Shown here piece after piece: positions 51,077 through 62,196 of a stretch of DNA of 64,000 nt. Within the stretch, counting starts at the first letter, position 1. Every line of letters begins with the position of its first letter. Location of the stretch: positions 1,550,001 through 1,614,000 of the forward strand of contig CP087211.1 in NCBI GenBank assembly GCA_020912385.1, read 5' to 3'. The notes below the pieces were generated by a model. That model had not been told where the DNA came from and ran no database searches. It was given only the letters and a program-made list of their open reading frames with translations. Origin of the DNA: Neofusicoccum parvum. Its lineage: Eukaryota; Ascomycota; Dothideomycetes; Botryosphaeriales; Botryosphaeriaceae. Made by a program: the position numbers and the translations under genes.

Positions 51077-53794
51077 TCAGTCCTGATGCTGCTCCACAAG
51101 CCACTCCAGAACCGTCTCGTAACAAAGGACAAACTGGCGCAGACTTTGCACCATGCTGAGTCGCTGATGTCTGAAAGCCTCGACCGTCTTTTCAATCAGA
51201 TCGATGTCGTTCCGATCAACCCACCCATCTTCGTGCTCGTCCACATCCGCCCCAGCCGACGGTTCGAAGAAGGAGCTGTCCTTATTCTTCGTTGGCGGAG
51301 CTTTGTCCACATCCATGGGAGATGTTTGGCGCTGTGAGCGTGAGCTCCGCTGCCGCTTGAGCATGTCGATAACACTGTCAACAGTACAGAAAGTGCCGGT
51401 TCGGCCGCAACCAGCGCTGCAATGCACAAGCACCGGATGTCTGTTCGGTGGGTCGGGATCATCCACCGAGCCACCCTGTGTCTGTCGAACAACAGCATCG
51501 CATTGCTCCACGAGTCCGAGAAGGTGGGCTGGGTGCGCAGGTGCTCCGAAGTCAGGCCAGTTCGAGTACTGAAGTTGGGTGATTTCGCGCATGCGCGCAA
51601 AGGGGAGTTCGGTGTTTGATAGTGTGAACCTGCGAACAATAACATAAGGCTGTTCTGAGTCCGGGGCTTTCGGGGTGTCCGGCTGGGGGAAGTAGCTTTG
51701 ATTTTGCGACGAGCCTCCTGAACTTCCCGAGGAGCGGCTTCCTGTGTTGCCTCTTGCATGGTGGCGCTTGACAGCACCCGGCTCCAAAGAAGCGCGATGC
51801 TCCGTGTGGAAATTCAACTTGAAAGGTCCATATTGTTGAGCATCCCAGTAGTTGTGCGCTTTGATCTGGCCGCCTTCCTTCTCGGCTGTCAACATGACAA
51901 TGACACGAACATCCTGTTGCCATACGACACTCCAGAAGTCTGCGAATGTGACGGGAATCGGGCCTTGGGTTGCGATGTATCGCTTGTTCGACCACGGTGG
52001 CTTGACGTGGTTGGCGTTGACGTAGTCGCAACCTTCGGTTGGAACACCCTCCAATTTGACTCGAGTATGCTCAAAGGGCCAGATGTTGTTGTAGCGGTTC
52101 TTGCTTCCCTTCTCAATGCCTGCGATTTTAACACTCTTTGGAGCATCGGATCCAGTTTCGTGTTCACCGTAGACAACCTTTCCGGACAGAGCTTCCTGCA
52201 TGCGTTTCTGCTCACGCTTCTCGATTTGAAGGAACTTTTCTGACACCGAAGCGCCCTTATCCTTTTCTTCAGCCGCAGTTTTGAGCCACCCAGGTAGATC
52301 CCGCTGAGTCGCGTTGTTCATCCTTTGAGGTCGTTTGATAGGCATTTGACCAACGCCGCCAATGAGGTCCATATTCTGCCGAATGTTGCCAAAAAATGGA
52401 TTTGCTGCGTTTTGGGTAGCCGGCATAGGGCAACCGCCAACAACAGGGGCAGGCCCCGGAAGATTCTCCAGCTTCAGGTTGGGCTTTTTGCTAGCGGGTT
52501 GGGCTGAATTGGCTCCTTTTGATACGAAGGACGAGAACTTGCTTGCGAACTCGCCGATACCCCCACGTATTATGTAGGAGGGCCCACACCACCCTTCGTT
52601 GGAGAATTTCTTGAGGGTGTTGACACAGCTGGTGGCATCTTTGAGCTGTGCAGAATCCGCATCATAGACGACAATGTATCTGCAGCTTCTCCAGTTTTCG
52701 AATTTCTTCCTTTGGCTGTCTTCTTTGAATGTCTCGGCTAGCTTTTCAACGTTGAAGGAGGCTCTTTTCAGAAGGGTTGTGGGAAGGCAGAGATTAAGGG
52801 CGCCGCGTATTCTCGAAAGTGCATATTGTGTGGAAACGCGCAGATCCAGGAGGAGAATCTCCTCTTCCGACGACTCCAAAAGGGTGACGACATGCTGTGG
52901 AGTTACCATGACTGGGCCCTGCTTAGGGTCTTTGATTTCCGTATCAAAGTTTGCAGGTAATGTTTCCGCACGAGAGTGCGTAGAAAGGCTCGAGGGCACT
53001 TTGTGGCCTGGCATTGATAGCCTGTCAGGCACGCCCGTGGCGAACTGGGGTGGTTGCTCGCTGTCGGATGATTCCGAGTAGCTCGCAGGGGAGAGACGGC
53101 GCGGGCGATTGGTAAAGGCAGTTGAATCAGTTGACAACATGCGCTTCGGGGAGCGCGGCTTCTCTGGAGTCAGCATGGAGCCGCTCGAGTCGCTGCTCTT
53201 GGGCGAGATGGGGGTGCCATTTTGGTGTGATGAAGGATAATCGGCGGTGCTCGCCGAGCGTGCGGGGGGTGGATTTGAAAGATTCATCGGTGTTTTCGCG
53301 ATGGTAAACTGCGACAGCCCACCGCCGAGACTGAATTTCCTGGACTCTTCCGACTGGCGGCGGAATGCCTCGAAATCAGGGTTCTGGTCGACAGGTATTA
53401 CGCGAGGTGAGGCAGCGGCAGTGGAGCGCACATTGGAGTTCAGCGGACTCCAGTTGGCCCGGGCGTGGCGCGCACCGCTGGAGGAGAAGAAGTCGGTGGT
53501 AGAGTCGAAGGCGAGGCCAAAGTAGTTGGGGCTGGGACTGCGGGCGTCCTGGGCAATGGGCGAGCGGGCGTCATTGGGACGAAGGGCCGGCGGCAGCGGT
53601 TGGCCGACCGACGCGGGTGTTCGAGCGGTGGTTGAGCGCGAGGGCGCTGGCCGCTGCTGGGAATGCGGATGGTGCTCCCACGCACAGGGAGTGTGCGACG
53701 GGGTGGCGGCGCTGGTGGTCATGCTGTTCGAGAATGCGAGACTGGGAGAGGCCTGACAGCCAGGGCGGAAGAGCGCAGTGGATGTGGGCATCAA
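51077..53794 (-). CDS. rhodanese-tyrosine phosphatase (Pyp1/Pyp2-like)
   Basis: Protein tyrosine phosphatase of the type that turns off stress MAP kinases (S. pombe Pyp1/Pyp2). Single exon, 905 residues. The first ~290 residues are Ser/Pro-rich with many SP sites. A rhodanese/Cdc25-like domain spans about 297-420 (VTPQHVVTLLESSEEEILLLDLRVS); its loop VVYDADS has no catalytic Cys, so it probably only binds the kinase (inference). The phosphatase domain runs from about 550: NRYNNIWPFEHTRV, CDYVNANHV, WQQDVRVIVMLT, LQYSNWPDFGAP, and the signature VHCSAGCGRTGTF with the catalytic Cys near 792. An insert of about 50 residues separates the signature from RHQRLSMVQSLRQF. Starts at 53794 and 53791 (MMP) are equivalent. 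No intron is needed. Confidence 0.93.
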   Translation of the reverse strand: MMPTSTALFRPGCQASPSLAFSNSMTTSAATPSHTPCAWEHHPHSQQRPAPSRSTTARTPASVGQPLPPALRPNDARSPIAQDARSPSPNYFGLAFDSTTDFFSSSGARHARANWSPLNSNVRSTAAASPRVIPVDQNPDFEAFRRQSEESRKFSLGGGLSQFTIAKTPMNLSNPPPARSASTADYPSSHQNGTPISPKSSDSSGSMLTPEKPRSPKRMLSTDSTAFTNRPRRLSPASYSESSDSEQPPQFATGVPDRLSMPGHKVPSSLSTHSRAETLPANFDTEIKDPKQGPVMVTPQHVVTLLESSEEEILLLDLRVSTQYALSRIRGALNLCLPTTLLKRASFNVEKLAETFKEDSQRKKFENWRSCRYIVVYDADSAQLKDATSCVNTLKKFSNEGWCGPSYIIRGGIGEFASKFSSFVSKGANSAQPASKKPNLKLENLPGPAPVVGGCPMPATQNAANPFFGNIRQNMDLIGGVGQMPIKRPQRMNNATQRDLPGWLKTAAEEKDKGASVSEKFLQIEKREQKRMQEALSGKVVYGEHETGSDAPKSVKIAGIEKGSKNRYNNIWPFEHTRVKLEGVPTEGCDYVNANHVKPPWSNKRYIATQGPIPVTFADFWSVVWQQDVRVIVMLTAEKEGGQIKAHNYWDAQQYGPFKLNFHTEHRASLEPGAVKRHHARGNTGSRSSGSSGGSSQNQSYFPQPDTPKAPDSEQPYVIVRRFTLSNTELPFARMREITQLQYSNWPDFGAPAHPAHLLGLVEQCDAVVRQTQGGSVDDPDPPNRHPVLVHCSAGCGRTGTFCTVDSVIDMLKRQRSSRSQRQTSPMDVDKAPPTKNKDSSFFEPSAGADVDEHEDGWVDRNDIDLIEKTVEAFRHQRLSMVQSLRQFVLCYETVLEWLVEQHQD

Positions 53795-55979
53795 ACGCGG
53801 GAGATCGGTTCGCAGGCGGGCAGGGCGGTCATAGCGATCTTAAGGTGAGGACTGCGCGCGTGAGGTTGCGGACGTGGAAGGGAGGACGGCGAGGATGGCG
53901 GGCGAGCCACGCATTACATCATCGCGGCAAACGAGTCAGCGGAGGCGGAGCAGGCCACTTTGAAACGCACAACGGCCCTGCACAGTGCGGCGGAATCGAA
54001 TATTTGCGCCGCGCTCAGGACAGCGGGGGTGGACAGGGCGCGATGATGTGTTGGAGTGGAGCGCGTAGGGGTGCTCGAGAGCGTGGGAGAGGAAGGGTGA
54101 CGGACGTCCAGAGCTTGACGCAGGGTAGCGAAGGCGCCAAATTCACGGCGGCGGCGTGACCGATCTGCCTCTCTGTGCGTTGATCCAACAGGGCCAGGGG
54201 CGCCTAAGGATTTCTCACGGCGCCGTTCGCGGAGATAGGGCAGCAGCGTTTAGGAGTATATTGAGAGACGCCGGCGCCCGGGCTGCCGCGTTCTAGCCTC
54301 CATCCTGATACACCAGGCGGTGCAGCGCTCTGGGACGGCCCAGCTTGGCGCAGCGCAGGCCCGCGCGCTGCCTTTGTGCGCCGCGCAGAGCAGCAGCACC
54401 AGCACCGCCGCCCGCACCGCTGCCCGCGCCGGCAGCGCAGCAAAAGCGAACGTCGCGCTGAAGCGGTGGAGTGAGCTGGCGGGGCTTGCCCATTGCCCGT
54501 GTCAGCGCAAATCAGCGCGTCGGCGGCACAACGTCTCCGCTTGCTCGTGAGTCGTGCGCGCGCCGCTCTCGCGTTCCAGACTTCTGCAGCGGCAATTTGG
54601 CCCGCGCGCGCTCGGTCCGCCGGCGTCTGCGGCAATGATGCAAAACCGGATTTCTGCTGGCTTCGCCATGCCACCGCTGCGAATGCCATGCGGAACCGCC
54701 CAGGGTCCGCGCGACCGCACTCAGCTTCAATCGCAGGTGCTGCGCCTGGCGCGACGCCGGACGCAGCGCCACGTGACAGGCCACGATCGCTCGGCGAGGC
54801 AGGGCGAGCCCAGCCAGGCGGGCGATGTGCGGTGGGCGCGCGCGCGCTGGATCCAGGGCGACGGCGATGACCGCATGGAAAAAGTTAAGGCGGCGACGCA
54901 TTGATGAGGTGTGCTGCTGATCGCCGAGCTGGTGGTTGCCCCTTTTGGGGCTCCGCTGGACCCTTCAGCGCGCTCGCTTCGCAAGGCACTGTGGCTGCCT
55001 GCGCCACGCCCAGGGTGCGCCCAGGGTGCGCCCAGGGTGCGTCTCTCCGCGAAAACACCGTCGATCGCCTGCTGGAGTCACACGCTCTGACGTCGCCTCG
55101 CCTGCTCCGCTGCGCTCAGTGCCTGCGCCCCAGCGGACTGACTGCCTGGGTGACCGCTGGCCGCAGCGCTGCTGCCCTGCCACTGAGCTGCCCGCCGGCC
55201 CTGCGCTCCAGCGCTCCAGCGCTCCTCCGCCCGGCTCGCCGCTTGCCGCACGCCCGCACGCCAGCCGCACCGCCCGCGGAACAGACCCTGGGGCTTTCGC
55301 GAACGAAGTCTCGTTGACTGGCCCAACCCGCCGCGCCGGCCCACTCGTGACGCGATAACCTCCCCGGCAACACGCGACTTCGGCCCAACTGTGACCGGTC
55401 GTGCCGCGGAACCGCGTCCAGATCTACCCTCCGCCCCGTTGGGGCTCGCTCCGCTGCACGCCTGTGCGAGCATACCCACGCGGGAAACGCGCCTCGACCT
55501 CGTTGACGTCTGCATGCAGCCGTAAGTATCCTCCGCCCTGTCGCTGTTGTTCGTATTGCACGCTGCCTCCAGCTCCTCGTTCGCCTGCAGCCGAGGGACC
55601 ACTCTCAACTGTAGAGACGCGGGACACGTCAGGCTCGAGCCAGCACACGCCTTTTTACATGCCCAAAGCTTGTGAGCTGGAGCAGGCCTTGGCCGGAAGC
55701 GCGCCTTCCTGCGCCCAAGCATCCGTTGCCAGCTAGCGCAGCCACGGGCAAGGACGATCCTCGTGCCGCTAGCTGTGCTATGCAGTCTTGGAGTCCTGTC
55801 TCGGTCATCTCAAGCTCCAGCTCACTATCTCTTGCGACTGTCACTTCTCTCGACCCTGCTCTGATGGACTACCGGCTGCAGCGATCGAGTCTCCTCTGAT
55901 TGATTGTGGCGCCCGTTCGTTCTGCACCAGCGTCGGCACGCCTCGCTCTATCTGCTACCTCACAGCTGACTTGGCGAGC
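53795..55979. promoter_or_regulatory. 2.2-kb divergent gap, phosphatase / F-box-like
   Basis: Both promoters must lie here. GC-rich, with overlapping Arg/Ala-rich frames on both strands and no coherent protein. Three 11-bp tandem units lie at 55006-55038. Confidence 0.45.
55006..55038. repeat. three 11-bp tandem repeats
   Basis: The unit GCGCCCAGGGT occurs three times in a row (the first copy has ACG for GCG). It lies in the divergent gap and its role is unknown. Confidence 0.75.
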
Positions 55980-58133
55980 ATGACCAGGCTCTCAGAAAGA
56001 GATCGCAATAGAAACTCTCTTCCCACGTCCACCATGTTACTCGATCTTCCGCACGAGCTCCTGCTGGAGATCATTCATTTCCTCGACCCGGGCAGCTTTT
56101 CACAGTTCATTCGTGTTTGCAAGACTCTCCAATCCATTGCGCTCGGCTCCACTCCCCTCCACAATCAACTAGGCAAAGTGCCCGGCATCAACGATAGACT
56201 TGTGGGCAAGGATGTGAACAAGCTTTACAAGATCTTCAAGCGACGCAGCTCGCGGAATCTTCTGCACGGAATAGATGCTCTTGCCGACGTGGCGCGCTTT
56301 ACCCTTCCTGACTCAGAGCGCCTGAAATATGGGGTTTTCATGAACTGCAGCTGCAAAACAGACCACTTGTTGCTGGCGGTAGTACGTCCGGCAGACGCAT
56401 CGGTCGGCGTGTACAGCATCAAGTCTCAGTTTCCCATTCTCAAGTGTGTTCTGTCACCTGCTGCTCTAGACCTCGGTCCTGAAGAAGACTTCGAATTCGA
56501 GGTCGTCAAGACGGCTTTCTACGACCCACATGAGCGCTCAACAACCTGTCAGTGTGTGGACAAGCTCGCCGTGCTGTACCGGTATCATCTGAAGGGCGGT
56601 GGACAAGGCCCTTTCGTCGAAGCGGCTTATAGGCAATCCAAAGAGCTAATGAAGCTCGTAACGTGGTCTTTCACCGATGCTTTCGACGCTACTATCGAGG
56701 AAGTGCGGGATATCAACAGAAGCCTTGAGCCCAGGGCGATGGCTATGGCAGATGACGGCAGTGCTATCATATGTTACGACATCAACCCGTTTGCGCGCAA
56801 AGGCTCAGGGGAATCATGGCAAGTAGAGTGGGTGCAGAGGCGTCCGAACAGATTCTACGGTATGCCTGCTCTTCCTACCAACCTCAGCCTCTGATAAGAT
56901 GAGATTTTAACTGATTTTGCAGACCCATTTCCACACACCAAACTATACGACACGAGTTGTGCAGCAAGCGATGCCCCGGCACCGAACGAAATCACAATCA
57001 TCAAGCGCAGGGTATGGCTCTTCACTCCTGGAATACCGACGCCACAGTGGGAGATGGATGACTACAGCTTAGCGAGCTCCATCCACATGTCTCCTGCACC
57101 ATTCTCCATGACCTCGAGGCCATTCAACGCCTCTTCATTCGGCTTCCCACTCGCGGAACACCACAAGCACGGACTCGTGGATCCGGCGGGGGATGATTAT
57201 TGCCTAAACAGCGTGCTTCAGCTACATGTCCTCACCGAAGGATCTACTCCGGGTGCCTATATCGTTAAAGGCGTTCATTTCCCGGATGGCTGTCAACACT
57301 ACAACCCATTACACCGATACCCTGCGCTCGAGCATTTCATTGTCGCAGAACTTGGGGGCCTCAGCCTTGCCGCAGGCGCAACCTCTACACTCGGACTAGT
57401 ACTGGCAGTCTCCCCGCGTAAGCGGCGCATCGCCGTCGCTACTTGGAAACGGATCCAGGTTTGGGTGCTCCACCCGAACGCCTTCTTTGAGCGTCAGAAC
57501 CACTCAAATGGGTGCTTATCGGTCATGAGCAGCAATAGTAGCTCCGGTGACAGCACAGAGACCAATGCAACAATCTCAACGACGTCTCAGCACAGCAGCC
57601 CCGGTGGGATGCAAGACAGCTCGACCCCTATCCTAAGCACCACAAGCACAGTTGATGACAGCGCGCTTACCGCCTCAACCACCAATGCAACTCAAGATGA
57701 TTCAGTCTCCACCTCAAGTGCAAATGCAACGCACGGCAGCGCGAACTCCGTCTCAAGCAACGTGTCAACCACTACAGCTACATCAACGGACTCCTCAGCT
57801 TCCGCTTTCTCAAATGATGATAGTTCCGATCTAGATGAATGGCCTTGGGTTGACCGGTGTGGATGGGACTACTACTCGTGTTACCCGCGTCGCTACATCA
57901 TGGACGCACCGCACAGCAGGTACGATGAAGACCGCTCGGAGATTGTGAGCCTTCAACCAGTCGAGCTGCCGACCCAGGGCGTGGTACACGCGCTTGCATT
58001 TAACGGCGAGGATAGCCTTTGGGCTTGGACGGACCGCGGTCCAGTACGCTGGCACTTCGACGGCGGTTGTGACGCCCGGAGGGAGCAATATCCGCTGAAC
58101 TGGCAGGTGAGGGAGATGAACGTCGGCAGTTGA
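55980..58133 (+). CDS. F-box-like protein with Ser/Thr-rich insert
   Basis: Two exons, 55980-56859 and 56923-58133, with a 63-bp intron (donor GTATGC, branch CTGAT, acceptor CAG), give 696 residues. The F-box is near 19-55: LLDLPHELLLEIIHFLDPGS and FIRVCKTLQSIAL. A helical region and KYGVFMNCSCKTDHLLLAVVR follow; the remainder has beta-like stretches such as VWLFTPGIPTPQWEMDD and RRIAVATWKRIQVWVL, a layout seen in fungal F-box proteins. Residues near 497-595 form a Ser/Thr/Asn-rich insert with several repeated units (NATQDDS, NATHGS), breaking an otherwise folded domain. Then YYSCYPRRYIMD and LQPVELPTQGVVHALAFNGEDSLWAWTD end it. A later start at 56034 (MLLDLPHE) is possible. The substrate is unknown. 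Confidence 0.8.
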
Positions 58134-60246
58134 GACGGACACTCTCTATAGATAACCAGAAGTATGCTCAAATGTTGGAAATCAAAAGGCTCGGGAGCCA
58201 AGGTGTTCTGAAAGGCCATTTGCTAGGGATAGCTTCAGAAGGTTGCATATGGGTCACTAATCTCCCTTAGCTTTTTTTCACTATTCATTTGACCAAATCG
58301 GGTCGTCTATGTCGAGGACAGCTGGGAAAGGCTTGTGTCGGCGGCGCTGGACGGACCCCAATGTTTGCACCATGTTGGTCTCGTGAGATTGGGCATGATA
58401 TACTTTCTATGGCGCATTCATGGCTCTGTACTATCTTCACATCTTGGTCTTTTGTCATTTCGGCATGACTCTATAACAACGGCACATATGGTGGGCAATC
58501 ACCTTGGCATGTGCCAGCTTTTGTTACAGAGGGGCACCACAGCCGGTGGCTGATCTGATGCAGAATTACCCCTGATCATAGGGAGTCGAAGCATTTACTC
58601 GGACGTAAAAGACATGAATATATACCAAATCTATCTAGCTGAACACTTCAACTCTGCGCGCAAAAATAAGGGAAACAGGTGTTGAGTGCACTGTCGCGCA
58701 AGCTGAAGGCTGCAGTAGTCACCTCTCAAAGGGGATAGCAGAGCTACTCCTAATATTATTTTGTTTTGAAAAGAAAATCGCATGTGAACCTTTTTTTTGG
58801 CGCCAGCGCTTTGCTCTCTACAGGTGAAATGACGTCCATACTTTTTATATAGAAGCAAATGCACTCGAATGTTCAGTAAGAAGTATGCAAACCCTATCCA
58901 GCTAATTTTCTCAACTCTCACCGAAGGCACTCGCTCATCAACAGTATTTTCAGAGTGACAATGGAGGTCACGGCATGAAATAGATGGCCTTTACTTTTTC
59001 CACTGTGAAATTAGTCCAGATACAATCTTGGCGAAAGTATTTGTGATATTTCAAACTAGCCTTCGGCTGCAGGAAACTCGTCCGTACTTTCCACCCTCAA
59101 ACCATACATCCAATTGGCTCGCTGTGGAAAAAGGAAAGCAGAGAAACCCAATCCGACGGTCAGCCCGGCCACTTTAATCCTGTACGAGGTTCTAGATCTC
59201 GGAGATTCTCACCCAAGCCAATCTCGTTGACAAGAAACGAAGAACAGAGCCTACTTGGTTTCGAGTAATAAACTCTGACCCTGCATGATGGACATTATTC
59301 AGGTCGCCCCCAATCGTTCCGTGCCTCCGCTTCGCTCCCAATGGAAACGAAGGAACGAAAAAAGCCCTGCAGTATGACGAAATACGTAGCCTTTCCCCCT
59401 CCCCCACTCATAGCCGATTCCGCGTTCCCGTGACGGGAAAACCCACACACACGCTCCACCCCCCCCACCTCGATCGGGTGCATGCTCGCGCGGCGTAGAC
59501 ATGTGCGTGTATGACTTGTACAAGCAAAGATACCAGCGGGCAAGTCTGAGTGGCTGCCAGCATTCCATTCCTGCATACGCGCGCGCATCAATCAATAGCG
59601 GCTGGGGGAGGAAGCAGCGGGATGATTAGACTTTCGATCTCACACAGTGGGCCTGAAAAATCTGCTCCTATAAGTGTGCATAGAAACTCCGGGAAGCTCC
59701 TGAAACGTCGATGAGGGAGGGAGGGGCGGCGGTGGGGTGTGTTAGAAGAGAGGGTGTGGTAGGGCAGGGCGGTGTCAGGGCGGGCAAGGCTAACGAGACG
59801 CACGGATGGGCGGTGTGTCGTCACCGTTCATGTTTCCCTTGACACAATGGAACGCGTGCGCGCCTGAAGGAGGCTGTTTGGGTTTATCAATCTTCCACGC
59901 AGAACAAGGCCTTGCATCACCAGGCGTATCATGACGAATCGTTGCCCGGGGGAAGAATGTGGGGATGCGCGGGAACACCAGTCAGGGTCAATCCATTCAT
60001 GTCGATTCGTCGATCCTTGTTTCTTCTCTCATGTTCTCTGCTGGTGCCCCTCGCAGAACGTTTCACGAATAGATGGTAGTACATGAAAATTATGTTTTCT
60101 ATACTTGCTTCCCTGATGCCAGCCTGCGCCTTCCGTAGCTGCCGAGAATGCGATGACAAGATGCGACTTCTGCCAGTGCAACGATAAGCAAGCATGATCG
60201 ATGATCTGCTGCATTGCGTCCTCCTCCCCCATCTCCCGCGAGCCGC
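58134..60246. other. 2.1-kb gap with foldback copy E
   Basis: AT-rich after the F-box-like gene, then mixed DNA to the 3' end of Rpt6. Frames at 59.2-59.6 kb on the minus strand overlap each other and have no domain. Contains foldback copy E, listed separately. Confidence 0.45.
58579..58657. repeat. foldback (MITE-like) element, copy E, ~79 bp
   Basis: The left end reads TAGGGAGTCGAAGC then ATTTACTCGGACG. The right end, GAACACTTCAACTCTGC, is its diverged inverted partner. Size and sequence match copies A, B1 and D. The right end is less certain. Confidence 0.45.
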
Positions 60247-61471
60247 TTACTTCCAGAGCTTCGACAAACTCATCTGCTTGTCGTCGTGCTTGTTGAGGAT
60301 CTTGGCCGTTGCCAGGTCGAAGTCCTCCTGGGTAACGTGTACACGTCGCTCGCGGAGAGCGTACATACCCGCCTCAGTGCAGACACCCTTCAGCTCGGCG
60401 CCGGAGCAACCGTTCATCTTCTCGGCGATCTTTGTCAGGTTGATACCACGGGTAAGGTTCATGGAGCGCGAGTGGATGCGCAGGATGTCGGCGCGGGCCT
60501 CGACGGTTGGCGGGGGGAACTCGATCTTGCGGTCAATCCGGCCGGGACGAAGAAGGGCAGGGTCCAGGATGTCGAGACGGTTGGTGGCCATGATAATCTT
60601 GATGTTCTTGGTCGGCTCGAAGCCATCGAGCTGGTTGAGGAGCTCCAGCATGGTGCGCTGCACCTCCGAGTCACCGCCAGAAGAGCCCTCCACACGGCTG
60701 CTGCCGATGCTGTCGATTTCGTCCATGAAGATGATCGACGGTGCATGTTCACGTGCCATGACGAACAGCTCACGCACCATGCGGGAGCCTTCACCAATGT
60801 ACTTCTGCACCAGCTCGCTACCCGACACTCTGATGAACTTGCAGTCGGTGTGATGTGCCACTGCACGGGCGAGCAGCGTCTTTCCAGTTCCCGGCGGCCC
60901 GTACAGCAACACGCCCTTCGGCTGTGCGATACCAAGTGATTCGAACAGCTCCGGGTGCTTCAAACCCAGCTCGATGACTTCCTTGATTTCCTTGATCTGC
61001 TGGTCCAGACCACCGATCATGTCGTATGTGCTGTCGGGCACCTTCTCGACCATCATGAGCGAGACGAGCGGGTCGACGGATGACGGGAGCATCTTCTCCA
61101 GCTTGTAGGAGTCGCTGAGGAGGGTGACACGTTTGCCGGCGGTCAGCTTGGATATGTCGACCTGGTCCGAGACATCGACGACTGGAGACGGGTCAGCAAC
61201 AGCAGCGCGGCCGCTGGGTTGTTGAGAAAAGCTTACCGTATTTGCCCTCCGGATGCACCTTGACCAGGACCTTCTTCGTGCCCATCACCTTGACGACCTC
61301 GCCGACGTAAGAGCCGGGCTGCTGCAGCAGGCCCAGCTCCTCGCGCAGTAACCGCACGCGCGAGTTGTAGTCATTGCGCTGTGCTTCTAGACGGCGGAGC
61401 TTGGCCTGGCCCTGGATGATCTCGAGCTTCATGCTCTCGATCTTGTTGTGGAAGAAGGTGTCGAGAGCCAT
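60247..61471 (-). CDS. RPT6: 26S proteasome ATPase subunit Rpt6
   Basis: AAA+ ATPase in the base of the 19S regulatory particle, which unfolds ubiquitinated proteins and threads them into the 20S core. Two exons: 61471-61237 and 61181-60247, with a 55-bp intron (donor GTAAGC, branch GCTGACC), for 389 residues, normal for Rpt6. An N-terminal coiled-coil ([23 protein letters not shown]) is followed by an OB-fold ([20 protein letters not shown]). Walker A is GPPGTGKT at 173-180 and Walker B IIFMDEID at 228-235. The arginine-finger region is [14 protein letters not shown]. The protein ends SLSKLWK, an aromatic-containing C-terminus of the type that docks on the 20S core. Present once in the window; divergent from the exchanger gene. 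Confidence 0.97.
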
Positions 61472-62196
61472 GGCGGTGGCGGCCGGGGGGCGGTGGTCGT
61501 GTGGACGGTGGGCGGGGGACGCGCTGGGGCGGATGGGCGCGGGCGGCAGCGGCGAGACACGCGCGGGAGCGATGCAGGGTCGGGGGGATGGCGGCAGATG
61601 GGCGGTGGGACGGGCTGGCGCTGGCGATGGTGTTGAAGCTCTGGAGCTTGCGGCCACTCAGCGGCGTCGGCGTTCTCGGCGGCAGTCCGCCCGATCAGCG
61701 CTGGGAGCGGCTGGCTGGCTGGCGACGCGCGGGCCCCCAGCCCGACGGACGGCGGCCGCTATCTCTCTGTGACGCCAGCCAGGCCGGAAGGCTCAGGCGC
61801 GCACCCGCCGCGAACTGGCCTCACGTGTGCTGCAAGCTTGCAATCATAGCTGCGCCAGCGATCGCGCACCCCGTAATAATCGTAGCGCAGCTAGCGCGGC
61901 GTGTGCAGCATGATAGACGGTCATCTGCCGGCCCCCATGTCGCCAACAATCCTCTGCCTCCGTCTGCGTATAATAGTAGCATGCGACCAGCTTACCGCCT
62001 TTCCGTGACCGCGCCCGCGCTCTCCAGCAGCTCCCGCACGGCCCAGCAGCCTGACAACAAACAGGCCCGTAGGCGGCTACTCGCCTCATTCCTCAGCGCC
62101 TGACGGTCTCATTCCACCTGCCGAGCCTCGAAATGGCCGACGAACAGGGCGACGCCCGGCAAGAGACTGGCCAAGCGGCTATCTCGGACGTAAACA
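61472..62196. promoter_or_regulatory. divergent promoter gap, Rpt6 / exchanger
   Basis: 725 bp with both promoters. I looked for the yeast proteasome-gene element (GGTGGCAAA) and did not find it. Upstream in-frame stop at 62191 limits the exchanger start to 62197 or later. Confidence 0.5.
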
